A stretch of 64,000 bases of DNA from Paenibacillus profundus (GTDB taxonomy: Bacteria; Bacillota; Bacilli; Paenibacillales; Paenibacillaceae). The notes below the pieces were generated by a model that worked only from the letters and a program-made list of their open reading frames with translations, had not been told where the DNA came from and made no database searches. The DNA is taken from positions 186,168 through 250,167 of the forward strand of contig NZ_JAJNBZ010000003.1 of assembly GCF_021369635.1 (NCBI RefSeq), in the 5' to 3' direction. Each line of letters opens with the position of its first letter. Position 1 is the stretch's first letter. Below are positions 28,232 through 37,106 of the stretch, one piece after another. The position numbers and the translations under genes were made by a program.

Positions 28232-29125
28232 TTACTTCTTCCCGTTGTAATCGCTCTGCGGCTTCTCCATGCACTCCTTCACGAAATGCTGCAGCGCCTC
28301 CGTCCAATGCCGCAGCAGGGGAAAGCCGTTCAGCCGCAGCGCCATTGGCTCCAACACCGAATATCCCGGACGGCGTGCCGGACGCGGAAATTGCGATGTT
28401 CCGACAGGGCGAACCTTCGTGGACAAGCCTGCTTCCGCCACGATGGCAGCGGCGAACGAATGCCATGAGCATGTACCGCTATTCGTTATATGATAGGTAC
28501 CGTATTTATCGGTCGCGAGCAGACGAATGATCGCCTCTGACAAGTCGAGCGTATAAGTAGGACAGCCGACTTGATCGTGAACGACCTGCAGCTCTGACTC
28601 GGTCTGCGCCTTGCGGAGTATCATCTTCACAAAGTTCTCCCCATAAGCCCCGAATACCCATGAGGTGCGGACGATGAATGCACGGGAATGATGCTGGCGC
28701 ACGAATTGCTCCCCTTCCCACTTGGAGCGCCCATACCTATTTATCGGACGCACGGGTTCGAACTCGTTGTATGGATGCGCCGCCCGTCCGTCAAATACAT
28801 AATCGGTGCTAATGTACACGAGCCGCGACCCGGCTTGCGCTGCTGCTACCGCAACATTGCGGGTTCCATACGCATTTACCAGGTAAGCGGTATCCCGATC
28901 GCCTTCCGCATCATCCACCTTCGTATAAGCTCCAGCATGAATGACATGAGTCGGGCGCTCCCGCAGCATCACGTCCATCACTTGCTCCGCATCCGTAATA
29001 TCGAGTCCATCCCGTCCGTAACCGACCGCGACTATCCCCTTCCGCTGAAGGAGGGCCATCATTTCGGCGCCTAGCTGTCCCTTGGCGCCAGTCACAAGTA
29101 TTTTATCAGCAGGAGAATTCATCAT
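28232..29125 (-). CDS. rfbD: dTDP-4-dehydrorhamnose reductase RfbD/RmlD
   Basis: About 297 residues, SDR fold. Last step to dTDP-L-rhamnose. ILVTGAKGQLGAEMMALL, AGAYTKVDDAEGDRDTAYLVNA, STDYVFDG and YGRSKWEGEQ (Tyr/Lys pair) are diagnostic. The ATG at 29125 overlaps the rfbC stop (ATGA), a translational coupling. No rfbA or rfbB copy is in the window. Confidence 0.95.
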   Translation of the reverse strand: MMNSPADKILVTGAKGQLGAEMMALLQRKGIVAVGYGRDGLDITDAEQVMDVMLRERPTHVIHAGAYTKVDDAEGDRDTAYLVNAYGTRNVAVAAAQAGSRLVYISTDYVFDGRAAHPYNEFEPVRPINRYGRSKWEGEQFVRQHHSRAFIVRTSWVFGAYGENFVKMILRKAQTESELQVVHDQVGCPTYTLDLSEAIIRLLATDKYGTYHITNSGTCSWHSFAAAIVAEAGLSTKVRPVGTSQFPRPARRPGYSVLEPMALRLNGFPLLRHWTEALQHFVKECMEKPQSDYNGKK

Positions 29126-29721
29126 AGGCGCTCGCCTTCGCTTCCAGCGTCCGTGGGCGCATGGAACACACCATTTACGTTTGGCAGTTCGGCGGCACAC
29201 AGCAAGGGATGCTTCTGATCCTTCTCTGACATGATCGGGCTCTGGATAGGCCAAGCGATGTTGATGACCGGATCATTCCATGTAATTCCCCGATCCAGAT
29301 CGGGAGCGTAATACGCATCTACTTTATACAGAACCTCCGTGTCGGGCGCCAACGTGCAGAACCCATGGGCAAAACCATGCGGAATGAGCAGCTGCCGCTT
29401 GTTGGAGGCGCTCAGCTCCACACCGACCCATTGTCCGAACGTCGCCGATCCCGGTCGAATGTCCACCGCGACATCGTAGATGGCCCCTGCCACCACCCGC
29501 ACCAATTTGGCCTGAGCTTGCGGAGCCAATTGGTAATGCAGCCCCCGCAGCGTTCCCGTCTGCACCGACAACGAATGATTATCTTGCACGAACGAATGGA
29601 TGATGCCGTACGGCTCCAATTTTAACGCATGATAGCTTTCCATAAAGAAGCCGCGATCATCTTGGAACACGTCCGGTTCTATAATGTATACCTCTTTCAA
29701 TTTCGTATGAGTAACTTTCAT
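29122..29721 (-). CDS. rfbC: dTDP-4-dehydrorhamnose 3,5-epimerase RfbC/RmlC
   Basis: 199 residues, slightly longer than the usual ~185. Cupin that epimerises C3 and C5 of dTDP-4-keto-6-deoxyglucose. FQDDRGFFMESY, QDNHSLSVQTGTLRGLHYQ (catalytic His), KLVRVVAGAIYDVAVDIR and PHGFAHGFCTL are present. AGAGGTGGAAG before the ATG. Confidence 0.96.
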   Translation of the reverse strand: MKVTHTKLKEVYIIEPDVFQDDRGFFMESYHALKLEPYGIIHSFVQDNHSLSVQTGTLRGLHYQLAPQAQAKLVRVVAGAIYDVAVDIRPGSATFGQWVGVELSASNKRQLLIPHGFAHGFCTLAPDTEVLYKVDAYYAPDLDRGITWNDPVINIAWPIQSPIMSEKDQKHPLLCAAELPNVNGVFHAPTDAGSEGERL

Positions 29722-29787
29722 TCTTCCACCTCTTTGTGATGCTCACAATATTGATTATCATATGCTTGTCACCACAAAAAGGTGTTC

Positions 29788-29820
29788 TCTAAGAGGTTGT
29801 TCAAAGTGTCCTTTACTCTA
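29788..29820. repeat. Dispersed repeat, half copy
   Basis: CTAAGAGGTTGTTCAAAGTGTCC between rfbC and the beta-helix gene in the EPS operon. Confidence 0.5.
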
Positions 29821-31224
29821 TACGTTTTCGATAGGAATCATTACATTCGATTCTTCATTTCCTACCCGCGTAATGATCGTCCCTTCATTCCCTAAATGCT
29901 GCAGCCAACCGGCCGATAACGGCTTGCGGAGCGCCACTTGATTGTGGCGTATCCATATTTGTGCGTTGCCCTTGAGCTCTCTTACTTTAACGGCAATTTG
30001 AACCGTTTCGCTCCAAGCGTTCGTGATCGAGTTATGCTCCACAAATATATGATTGAGAGACTCGCCGAGACCGTTAATATCGATCCCTGTCAGTTGCGCG
30101 GTGTTTTTAGCCAGCTCATTTAACCCAAAGTCCATAATTGCATTTTGCTTAAAATACAACCTTTTCTGCGTTCCCAATACACGAATCCCGGTTTGACACT
30201 GCATAATTACATTGTTGGTGAAGCTCACATCGTAATTGCCCCGCTGCTTAGGCGCATAGGCTTCAATGCCCACGACATTGTTTTGCACGACATTTTCGGA
30301 CACGACACCGTTATTCGCATAATTAAACAGCATAATACCGGCATTTTGCCCGCCGCCTTTACACTGATTATGGGAGACCAAAAACCGCTCGGCACGATGC
30401 GACACGTCTTGACCGTCCCCGAACCCCTGGATCGAGATGTCCGATTGGTTGTTATAGGACAGCGTATTGTAACTTACAGTGGCCCGTTTTGCCCCGCATA
30501 TACGGATCCCGTGCTGCGCACATTCGGCAACCGTGCAGCCTAACACAACGGCGCCATCGGCACGAATAACCTCGATGCCGGAGCCTTCAACTACTTTGGA
30601 CACCTCGCAAAAAAGCACCTTGCAGTCTTCCGTCACGCCTCTATGATCGAACCCGATTCGGATCCCCGTATTATCACAGTTGAAGGCCTGGCAATGCTCC
30701 AACACGACATGTTTGCCCGACATGATGTTGAAGCCATGGCTTTCCGCTTCTCCCGGATTGAGCACATCACGGATTTGAATGTGGCCTACGTAAGCCTGAT
30801 TCGCATCGATAATACGAATCCCGTCTTTTCCCCGTGCCCTCATCCGAATAATCGACAGAGCTTTTCCATCCCCAATGAGCGATGTGTTCCCTTTCAACTG
30901 CAGCGTATCAGAGATGACATACGTTCCTCTCGGGACATATACGACACCGCCCCCTGCCTGCTTCAATGCCTTTTGGAACGCTGCGGTATCATCTGTTTTG
31001 TTGTTTCCTTTAGCTCCGAACGATTTTACATTCAGCCAACTAAGCTTCGCTTCGGAACCTGCAGCCGCAGCAGCGTTCACCACGTCACCGCCCTCATCAC
31101 CGAGCTCCAGCTCTTTCGACAACCAATTGCCGCCTACCATTCCGACCCCGAACATACCCAATGAAGTGAGCAGCGCTCTGCGATCGATTTTCCGATTCCA
31201 ACCATTTGTGTTGCGGATATTCAT
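29818..31224 (-). CDS. Right-handed beta-helix protein with Tat-like signal (pectate lyase 3 type)
   Basis: 468 residues. Residues 14-33 (KIDRRALLTSLGMFGVGMVG) read as a twin-arginine signal: RR followed by a moderately hydrophobic stretch. From about 62 comes NVKSFGAKGNNKTDDTAAFQKALKQAGGGVVYVPRGTY, the usual opening of pectate_lyase_3/GH28-like beta-helices, then repeated short helix coils (VSHNQCKGGGQNAGI, VSENVVQNNVVGIEAY, FTNNVIMQCQTGIRV). Probable polysaccharide lyase, epimerase or hydrolase acting on the EPS. ATG 31224 follows AAGGAGATCG. No catalytic residues can be assigned from sequence alone. Confidence 0.85.
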   Translation of the reverse strand: MNIRNTNGWNRKIDRRALLTSLGMFGVGMVGGNWLSKELELGDEGGDVVNAAAAAGSEAKLSWLNVKSFGAKGNNKTDDTAAFQKALKQAGGGVVYVPRGTYVISDTLQLKGNTSLIGDGKALSIIRMRARGKDGIRIIDANQAYVGHIQIRDVLNPGEAESHGFNIMSGKHVVLEHCQAFNCDNTGIRIGFDHRGVTEDCKVLFCEVSKVVEGSGIEVIRADGAVVLGCTVAECAQHGIRICGAKRATVSYNTLSYNNQSDISIQGFGDGQDVSHRAERFLVSHNQCKGGGQNAGIMLFNYANNGVVSENVVQNNVVGIEAYAPKQRGNYDVSFTNNVIMQCQTGIRVLGTQKRLYFKQNAIMDFGLNELAKNTAQLTGIDINGLGESLNHIFVEHNSITNAWSETVQIAVKVRELKGNAQIWIRHNQVALRKPLSAGWLQHLGNEGTIITRVGNEESNVMIPIENV

Positions 31225-31286
31225 TTGCGATCTCCTTCTTCATCAGTATATCTATCACGCGAGTTCAAGAAGGTCCCCTTATTATG

Positions 31287-32615
31287 TTAGGCCAGCACTT
31301 TTTCCGCTGTAATGACCTTCCTCCCGATGCTTGCATAATAGTAGCCCAAGCCCTGCATGTTCTCTAATGAGAAACAATTCCGCCCGTCAATCAGAATCGG
31401 TTGTTTCATCAGTCGCATCACTTTATGTAAATCCATCCACTTAATTTCGTCCCATTCCGTGAGGATGATGGCCGCATCACTGTCAGTTACCGCCTCGTAC
31501 ACGCCATTGACATACTCTACTCCGGCAGGAAGCCATTTGGGCGCTTCGTATTGAGCAATTGGATCGTAGGCGACCACATGAGCACCACGCTTCATCAGCT
31601 CAGGAATAATCGTCAAAGAAGGCGCATATCGCATGTCATCCGTGTTCGGCTTAAATGCCAATCCGAGAATAGCGATTTTATAACCGGAAATGTCTCCGAG
31701 TCCCTCCATCAATTTGTCGACGACGACCATGCGCTGCTTGTCATTCGTTTCAATGGCGGCTTGAATTAATCGCGCTTCAATTCCATTCTGTTCCGCAATA
31801 AACTTCAACGCCTCCGTATCTTTCGGAAAGCAGGAGCCTCCGTAACCAATTCCCGCCTGCAAAAACTTATCGCCGATGCGGCTGTCCAAGCCGATGCCGA
31901 CCGCAATATCCGTCACATCGGCCCCCACGCGTTCACAAATGTTGGCGATCTCGTTAATAAACGAAATTTTCACGGCTAAAAACGAATTCGCCGCATACTT
32001 AATCATTTCCGCGCTCTCGACGTCCGTAATGAATATTTTGGTATGAAACGGTTCATGCAGCCGCGCAATGGCCATTGCCGCTTCCGGATTGGAAGCGCCG
32101 ATTACCGCCCGCTCCATAGATAGGCAGTCCCCAATGGCAGTGCCCTCCCGCAGAAACTCCGGATTCGAAACGACGTCAAACTTGATGCTTTTGTCTTTCA
32201 TATGTTCTCGGATTACCTGCTCTATTTTTTTGCCCGTTCCTACTGGAACCGTGCTTTTCGTAACAATGATTTTGTATCCGTTCAGTTGTTGTCCTATCGT
32301 TTGCGCGACCGCCATTACATATCTCAGATCTGCCTCCCCGGTGTTAGACATCGGCGTGCCGACTGCGATATATATGATTTCTGATTCACGGATTGACTGT
32401 GCAATATCGGTCGTAAAGCGCAGCCGCGCTGACTTCACATTCGATTGCACCATGTCTTCCAGACCGGGCTCGTAGATCGGGATTTCTCCGCGTTGAAGCT
32501 TGGCGATCTTGTTGTCGTCCACATCGCAGCAGATGACGTTATGTCCGATCTCGGCAAAGCAGGTCCCAGACACCAAGCCAACGTAACCGGTACCCATCAC
32601 ACAAATGTTATTCAT
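31287..32615 (-). CDS. ugd: UDP-glucose 6-dehydrogenase
   Basis: 442 residues. Oxidises UDP-glucose to UDP-glucuronate with 2 NAD+. Rossmann motif GTGYVGLVSG (8-17), VTKSTVPVGTG, NPEFLREGTAI and catalytic Cys262 in GIGYGGSCFPKDT, then the UDP-binding C-terminal domain (FKPNTDDMRYAPS). GGGAGGTAATC precedes ATG. Directly follows galU by five bases. In B. subtilis this enzyme is phosphorylated by the PtkA-type BY-kinase; the cpsD kinase here may do the same (inference). Confidence 0.97.
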   Translation of the reverse strand: MNNICVMGTGYVGLVSGTCFAEIGHNVICCDVDDNKIAKLQRGEIPIYEPGLEDMVQSNVKSARLRFTTDIAQSIRESEIIYIAVGTPMSNTGEADLRYVMAVAQTIGQQLNGYKIIVTKSTVPVGTGKKIEQVIREHMKDKSIKFDVVSNPEFLREGTAIGDCLSMERAVIGASNPEAAMAIARLHEPFHTKIFITDVESAEMIKYAANSFLAVKISFINEIANICERVGADVTDIAVGIGLDSRIGDKFLQAGIGYGGSCFPKDTEALKFIAEQNGIEARLIQAAIETNDKQRMVVVDKLMEGLGDISGYKIAILGLAFKPNTDDMRYAPSLTIIPELMKRGAHVVAYDPIAQYEAPKWLPAGVEYVNGVYEAVTDSDAAIILTEWDEIKWMDLHKVMRLMKQPILIDGRNCFSLENMQGLGYYYASIGRKVITAEKVLA

Positions 32616-32620
32616 TCAGA

Positions 32621-33514
32621 TTACCTCCCGCTCCCGACGAGTTCTCTTTCGTACAGCTCGTGTAAATATTTGAGCACATCCGCTCGTAAATCATTCCGCT
32701 GCAAAGCAAAATCAACGGTTGCTTTAATGAATCCGAATTTGTCACCAACATCGTATCGAATTCCTTGAAAATTAAAAGCAAGCACATCTTGCTCATAATT
32801 CAATTTCGAAATCGCATCGGTCAGTTGGATTTCTCCTCCGGTCGTCGGCTGCTGCTGTTCGAGAATATTGAATATTTCAGGAGTCAAAATATAACGTCCC
32901 ATAATGGCAAAGGAAGAAGGGGCATGCTCGCGCAATGGTTTTTCTACAAAATGCGACACCCTCATGACATTCGGCTCGAGAGCTATGCCGCTTGGCGCAA
33001 CGATTCCGTACTTCGAAATATCTTGCTCCGGAACTTGCTGAACGCCGACAATCGGTTGTTCATATTTGTCATATATTTCGATGAGTTGCTTCAAGCAAGG
33101 TTGATCGGCCTGCACAATATCATCGCCCAGCAAGACGGCAAACGGTTCATCACCAATAAACTTCCGCGCGCACCAAATGGCATGACCTAATCCTTTAGGC
33201 TCGCCTTGACGCACATAGTGAATATGAGCGAGCTTGCAGATTTCCCTAATCTCACTCAGATCCTTCCATTTTTCTTTCTTCTCCAGCGTCTCTTCCAGTT
33301 CAATGGCACGGTCAAAGTGGTCCTCGATAGCTCGCTTTCCTCTGCCTGTCACGATCATTATATCTTCGATCCCAGATTCGACTGCCTCTTCGATAATGTA
33401 TTGAATGGTCGGTGTGTCTACGATGGGGAGCATTTCCTTCGGCTGCGCCTTCGTAGCCGGCAAAAAACGGGTTCCTAGTCCTGCTGCGGGAATGATTGCT
33501 TTCTTCAGTTTCAT
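32621..33514 (-). CDS. galU: UTP-glucose-1-phosphate uridylyltransferase
   Basis: 297 residues. Makes UDP-glucose for ugd. KAIIPAAGLGTRFLPATKA (5-23), PKEMLPIVDTPTIQYIIEEA, GLGHAIWCARKFIGDEPFAVLLGDD and FVEKP are all family marks. ATG 33514 follows AAGGAGG. In the EPS operon galU-ugd-gae provide UDP-Glc, UDP-GlcA and UDP-GalA. Confidence 0.97.
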   Translation of the reverse strand: MKLKKAIIPAAGLGTRFLPATKAQPKEMLPIVDTPTIQYIIEEAVESGIEDIMIVTGRGKRAIEDHFDRAIELEETLEKKEKWKDLSEIREICKLAHIHYVRQGEPKGLGHAIWCARKFIGDEPFAVLLGDDIVQADQPCLKQLIEIYDKYEQPIVGVQQVPEQDISKYGIVAPSGIALEPNVMRVSHFVEKPLREHAPSSFAIMGRYILTPEIFNILEQQQPTTGGEIQLTDAISKLNYEQDVLAFNFQGIRYDVGDKFGFIKATVDFALQRNDLRADVLKYLHELYERELVGSGR

Positions 33515-33535
33515 ATATGGTATCCTCCTTTTTCT

Positions 33536-34708
33536 TTACACCGATACGGAAGTAGATTGGGGCCTATTCGTGCGGGATAGCAGATCGCGGTAATAAGCAT
33601 GTATGCGTCTTGTGACGATATCCTCGTTGAATTCTAGCTCGATCGATGCGCGAGCCATGCGGCCTATTCGCGCCCGCTGCGCATCATCATTCAGAAGCAG
33701 CCCTAAATGCTGTGCGAGCAGGTTCACATCTTTGTACGGAACGAGGACACCTGTCTCGTTATGACGAATCAGCTCCCGTGTTCCCAGCACATCGGTCGCC
33801 AGCACCGCCTTCTCGAACGACATGGCCTCCATCAATATTCTCGGGATGCCTTCTTTTTCCGAAGTCAGAACGACGGTATCCGCCATTTGAATGTATGGAT
33901 AGATGTCTGTGTGATAACCGATCCGCAGCACATGGCGATCCAATTCGAGCAGCTTAATTCTTGCTTCCACCTCTTGCTCCAATCCGCCCTTGCCAGCTAG
34001 CAGACAGACAAAATCGACTTGAAGCTCATCCTTGAGCCGCTTCAACCCATCCAATAAAAAAAAGTGATTTTTAACCGGCTCGAAACGAGCTCCGACTAAA
34101 ATCACTTTTTGATGCGGCCCAATGTTATGCTGCAGTCTTAATTGTTCAATATCGGCAGCGCTGATCGTGCCGCGGCGGCTGTCAAGCAGCTCCAAATCGA
34201 CTCCGTTGCCTTCATAGAGTATTTGTTTTCTTGGCGCGTATTTTTTAATCTTGCTCATATCTTCCCGATTTTGAGACGCAATCGCGTCACAGAACCAAGC
34301 TCCGATCCGTTCCATTTCGCGATACATCGTATTTTTCAGACGACTCTGCCCTTCGTAGAAAGGAAGACCATGTGTCGTATGGACGATTAACGGTATGCCG
34401 GCCAGCCAAGCGGCGATTCTGCCGATGACTCCGGCTTTGGCATTATGGGTATGCACAATATCGTAACGCTCACTTCGCAGCAAATGAACAAGGCGAGCAA
34501 TGGCAACCATGTCGTTCCAAGGCGCTACCGTCTCTTTCATCGGGACAAAATGCAAGGTCATCGTATGTCGGCTCATCAACTCCGGATCATAGCCTTCTCT
34601 GGACGAAATCAGATGCAGATCGTAGCCCTTTTTTTGAATTAGAGCTAATTTATCGACCAAAATACGATGACTTTTGGCATTCGTGCAGATGTGCGCCACT
34701 TTCTTCAC
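33536..34708 (-). CDS. Glycosyltransferase family 4
   Basis: 390 residues, GT-B fold. N-terminal KVAHICTNAKSH, DIVHTHNAKAGVIGR, VHTTHGLPF, then C-terminal ILVGARFEPVKNH and the E-x7-E motif EKEGIPRILMEAM. Similar to CapD/EpsD-type enzymes that use UDP-sugars on a lipid-linked acceptor. Start is a GTG at 34708 with AGGAG about 11 bases upstream. Sugar specificity unknown. Confidence 0.92.
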   Translation of the reverse strand: MKKVAHICTNAKSHRILVDKLALIQKKGYDLHLISSREGYDPELMSRHTMTLHFVPMKETVAPWNDMVAIARLVHLLRSERYDIVHTHNAKAGVIGRIAAWLAGIPLIVHTTHGLPFYEGQSRLKNTMYREMERIGAWFCDAIASQNREDMSKIKKYAPRKQILYEGNGVDLELLDSRRGTISAADIEQLRLQHNIGPHQKVILVGARFEPVKNHFFLLDGLKRLKDELQVDFVCLLAGKGGLEQEVEARIKLLELDRHVLRIGYHTDIYPYIQMADTVVLTSEKEGIPRILMEAMSFEKAVLATDVLGTRELIRHNETGVLVPYKDVNLLAQHLGLLLNDDAQRARIGRMARASIELEFNEDIVTRRIHAYYRDLLSRTNRPQSTSVSV

Positions 34709-34714
34709 TTGCGA

Positions 34715-35737
34715 TCACGCTCCTGTTTTTTGCTTAGCTTCATAATGAATAAACCATTCGACAAATCGCTTCAGTCCTTCATTTAATGTAAATTGCGGCT
34801 CGAACTGAATGACACGGCTCAAATCTGCAACATCGGCAAAGGTTTCGCAAACATCGCCATTCTGCATCGGCAGCAGGTTCAAGTCTGGTGTGCGGTGCAA
34901 ATAGTCTCCAAGAATCTGGATCATCCGCATTAATTCGACAGGCTGATGGTTCCCTATATTGTATACACGGTATGGCGCATAGCTGCTGCCTGGATCAGGA
35001 GTTGCCCGATCCCAGTCCGGGTTGGCTGTTGGCACATGCCCTATTAAGCGGAAGATCGATTCAACAATATCATCAATGTACGTAAAATCACGTTTCATGC
35101 GGCCATAATTGTATACCGGTATCGGCTTGCCTTCTAGAATGAGTCTGGCAAATTTATAGTACGCCATATCTGGTCTTCCCCACGGTCCGTATACGGTGAA
35201 AAAACGGAGTCCTGTCGTAGGCAGCTCATATAAATGACTGTAGGTGTGCGCCATCAATTCATTTGCTTTTTTCGTCGCTGCGTACAAGCTGACCGGGTGA
35301 TTCACAGGATGCTGCACGGAGAACGGCATGCTTACGTTAGCCCCGTAGACCGAACTCGATGATGCATAGATAAGATGGGGAATATTATGATGACGGCATG
35401 CTTCTAATATATGGATGAAGCCAACGATATTGGAATCCACATACGCCTTCGGATTGTCAATGCTGTAACGCACTCCGGCCTGCGCGGCCAAATGAATAAC
35501 GGTGTGAATATGGCCGTTGCCCAAGAGCTTGAATATGGCATCTCCGTCTTCCAATGCAAGCTGATGAAATTGAAACCGATCATACTGTTGCAGCAGCTCT
35601 AATCGGTCCTTCTTTAACTGCGGCGAATAATAGTCGTTCAGATTGTCGATTCCCAATACTTCCATTCCTTCATCAAGCAGCCTTTTGGCTGTATGAAAGC
35701 CAATAAAGCCAGCTGCTCCCGTCACTACTTTCACCAT
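34715..35737 (-). CDS. NAD-dependent epimerase, probably UDP-glucuronate 4-epimerase
   Basis: 340 residues, extended SDR. VTGAAGFIGFHTAKRLLDEG (4-23), Y-x3-K in SLYAATKKANELMA, and GRPDMAYYKFARLI as in the UDP-GlcA 4-epimerases (GAE/Cap1J) rather than GalE. Interconverts UDP-glucuronate and UDP-galacturonate. ATG 35737 follows AGGAGGGG; an upstream frame to 35782 covers a repeat element. Sits with ugd and galU, consistent with a uronic-acid polymer. Confidence 0.92.
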   Translation of the reverse strand: MVKVVTGAAGFIGFHTAKRLLDEGMEVLGIDNLNDYYSPQLKKDRLELLQQYDRFQFHQLALEDGDAIFKLLGNGHIHTVIHLAAQAGVRYSIDNPKAYVDSNIVGFIHILEACRHHNIPHLIYASSSSVYGANVSMPFSVQHPVNHPVSLYAATKKANELMAHTYSHLYELPTTGLRFFTVYGPWGRPDMAYYKFARLILEGKPIPVYNYGRMKRDFTYIDDIVESIFRLIGHVPTANPDWDRATPDPGSSYAPYRVYNIGNHQPVELMRMIQILGDYLHRTPDLNLLPMQNGDVCETFADVADLSRVIQFEPQFTLNEGLKRFVEWFIHYEAKQKTGA

Positions 35738-35753
35738 AGTTCCCCTCCTATTT

Positions 35754-35786
35754 GTTTCAAAAACCCCTTTTTGAACACGCACTATC
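35754..35786. repeat. Dispersed repeat
   Basis: TTTCAAAAACCCCTTTTTGAACACGCACT between two EPS genes. Confidence 0.55.
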
Positions 35787-36984
35787 TGTATTCCAGCACT
35801 TTGTCTTTGTTGTGTTCAACTGATTCAGGTGAAGACTTCGAATACGAATCATATATCTCTTCATGCCGCTGAACCATGCTTTCCAGATTAAACAGCTGAA
35901 CCGCTCTTTCCCCGCCGCGGGCTCCCATTAGATGTTGTTGTTGCGGAGAGAGTGAAGCATATTGGAAGATGCATGCAAATAAAGAGTCCGGATCCTGTGG
36001 GGGGCACAAAAACCCAGTTTCATCAGGAACGACCAGCTCAGAGCTTCCTCCCACGTCCGTGCATACGACCGGAGTCGAAGCGGCCATCGCTTCGATAATG
36101 ACACCAGGCAACCCCTCCCAATTCGAGGCGAGCACCATAAGGTCAGATCCCCACAGTAATCGGTGTACATCGTTGCGCAATCCCAGCAGACAGAAGCGGT
36201 CCTGTAAATGGTTTGCACCAATTTGCGCTGTCAGCTCCTCTCTCATCTCCCCTTCTCCGGCTACGAACCATTTGAAATCGAATCCCGCCTTCATCAATAA
36301 GGCCGCCGCCTGAATCGAGTACATATGCCCTTTCTGCTCCTGTAAGCGCCCTACCGATAAAATCATTAGCTGCCCAGATGAAATCCCCAGCTCCCGGCGA
36401 ACATTCGATCTCGCTTCTTCATCTGGGCATACGAAAGGAGAAGCATCGATGCCATTGTAAATGACGTGCAGTTTCTCGGGCGGGACAATGCGCTCATTAA
36501 TCATTCGTTGTGCAGCCAAGTGACAGATAATGGTCGTTGCGTCTGAATAGCGATCCGTCCACCTTAGCAGGGCATCGCGGAACTTAGATCTGGAACGCCT
36601 TGTCATCGGGGTTGAGCCGAAAAAGGTGTTGCGTATACTCGATATGACAGTAGAAACGCCGCACATCCGCCCGACAATTCGGCCGACAACGTTGGCATGG
36701 AACATAAATGAATGCAGTATATCTGGTTTGAATGTCCGAATCAGCCGGATGAGACCGATTAATGCAAGCACGTCTTTCTTCGAGGACATGTGCAACGATT
36801 GTACCTGCAATCCGCTTTGCTTCATCATGTCCGCTATTGGTCCACCCGGAAGCATGGAGACAATCATGATGTCATAACGATCCTTCAGCGCATCGGTTAG
36901 ACGATACAGCATCATTTCCGCTCCTCCGACATGAAGGCCGGATATGAGAAACATAATTTTGGTTTTCTCCACCGTATATCCCAC
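35782..36984 (-). CDS. Glycosyltransferase family 4
   Basis: 400 residues, GT-B. FLISGLHVGGAEMMLYRL at the N-terminus, HSFMFHANVVGRIVGR, VIYNGIDASPF, ILSVGRLQEQKGH, and E-x7-E in NWEGLPGVIIEAM. Start is a GTG at 36984; a second GTG 12 bases on is possible. Its start lies just after the internal operon terminator and repeat, so it may have its own promoter or need readthrough. Confidence 0.92.
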   Translation of the reverse strand: MGYTVEKTKIMFLISGLHVGGAEMMLYRLTDALKDRYDIMIVSMLPGGPIADMMKQSGLQVQSLHMSSKKDVLALIGLIRLIRTFKPDILHSFMFHANVVGRIVGRMCGVSTVISSIRNTFFGSTPMTRRSRSKFRDALLRWTDRYSDATTIICHLAAQRMINERIVPPEKLHVIYNGIDASPFVCPDEEARSNVRRELGISSGQLMILSVGRLQEQKGHMYSIQAAALLMKAGFDFKWFVAGEGEMREELTAQIGANHLQDRFCLLGLRNDVHRLLWGSDLMVLASNWEGLPGVIIEAMAASTPVVCTDVGGSSELVVPDETGFLCPPQDPDSLFACIFQYASLSPQQQHLMGARGGERAVQLFNLESMVQRHEEIYDSYSKSSPESVEHNKDKVLEYR

Positions 36985-36995
36985 CGCCCATTCTC

Positions 36996-37070
36996 TTTAA
37001 GAGGTTGTTCAAAAAGCCTCCTTTTGATCACCAAGTATATTCAAAGTGACCTTTTTGAACTCGTACTTTA
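36996..37070. repeat. Dispersed repeat, longest copy
   Basis: TAAGAGGTTGTTCAAAAAGCC on the left and ACCTTTTTGAACTCGTACTT on the right, with a 20-base centre. Upstream of a glycosyltransferase gene. Confidence 0.6.
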
Positions 37071-37074
37071 ATAT

Positions 37075-37100
37075 GAAAAAAGAGCCTGCTATAGGCTCTT
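37075..37100 (-). terminator. Intrinsic terminator inside the EPS operon
   Basis: Minus strand AGAGCCT atagc AGGCTCT followed by TTTTT. It directly follows the tailspike-like gene and precedes the next glycosyltransferase. Confidence 0.8.
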
Positions 37101-37106
37101 CTCCAT

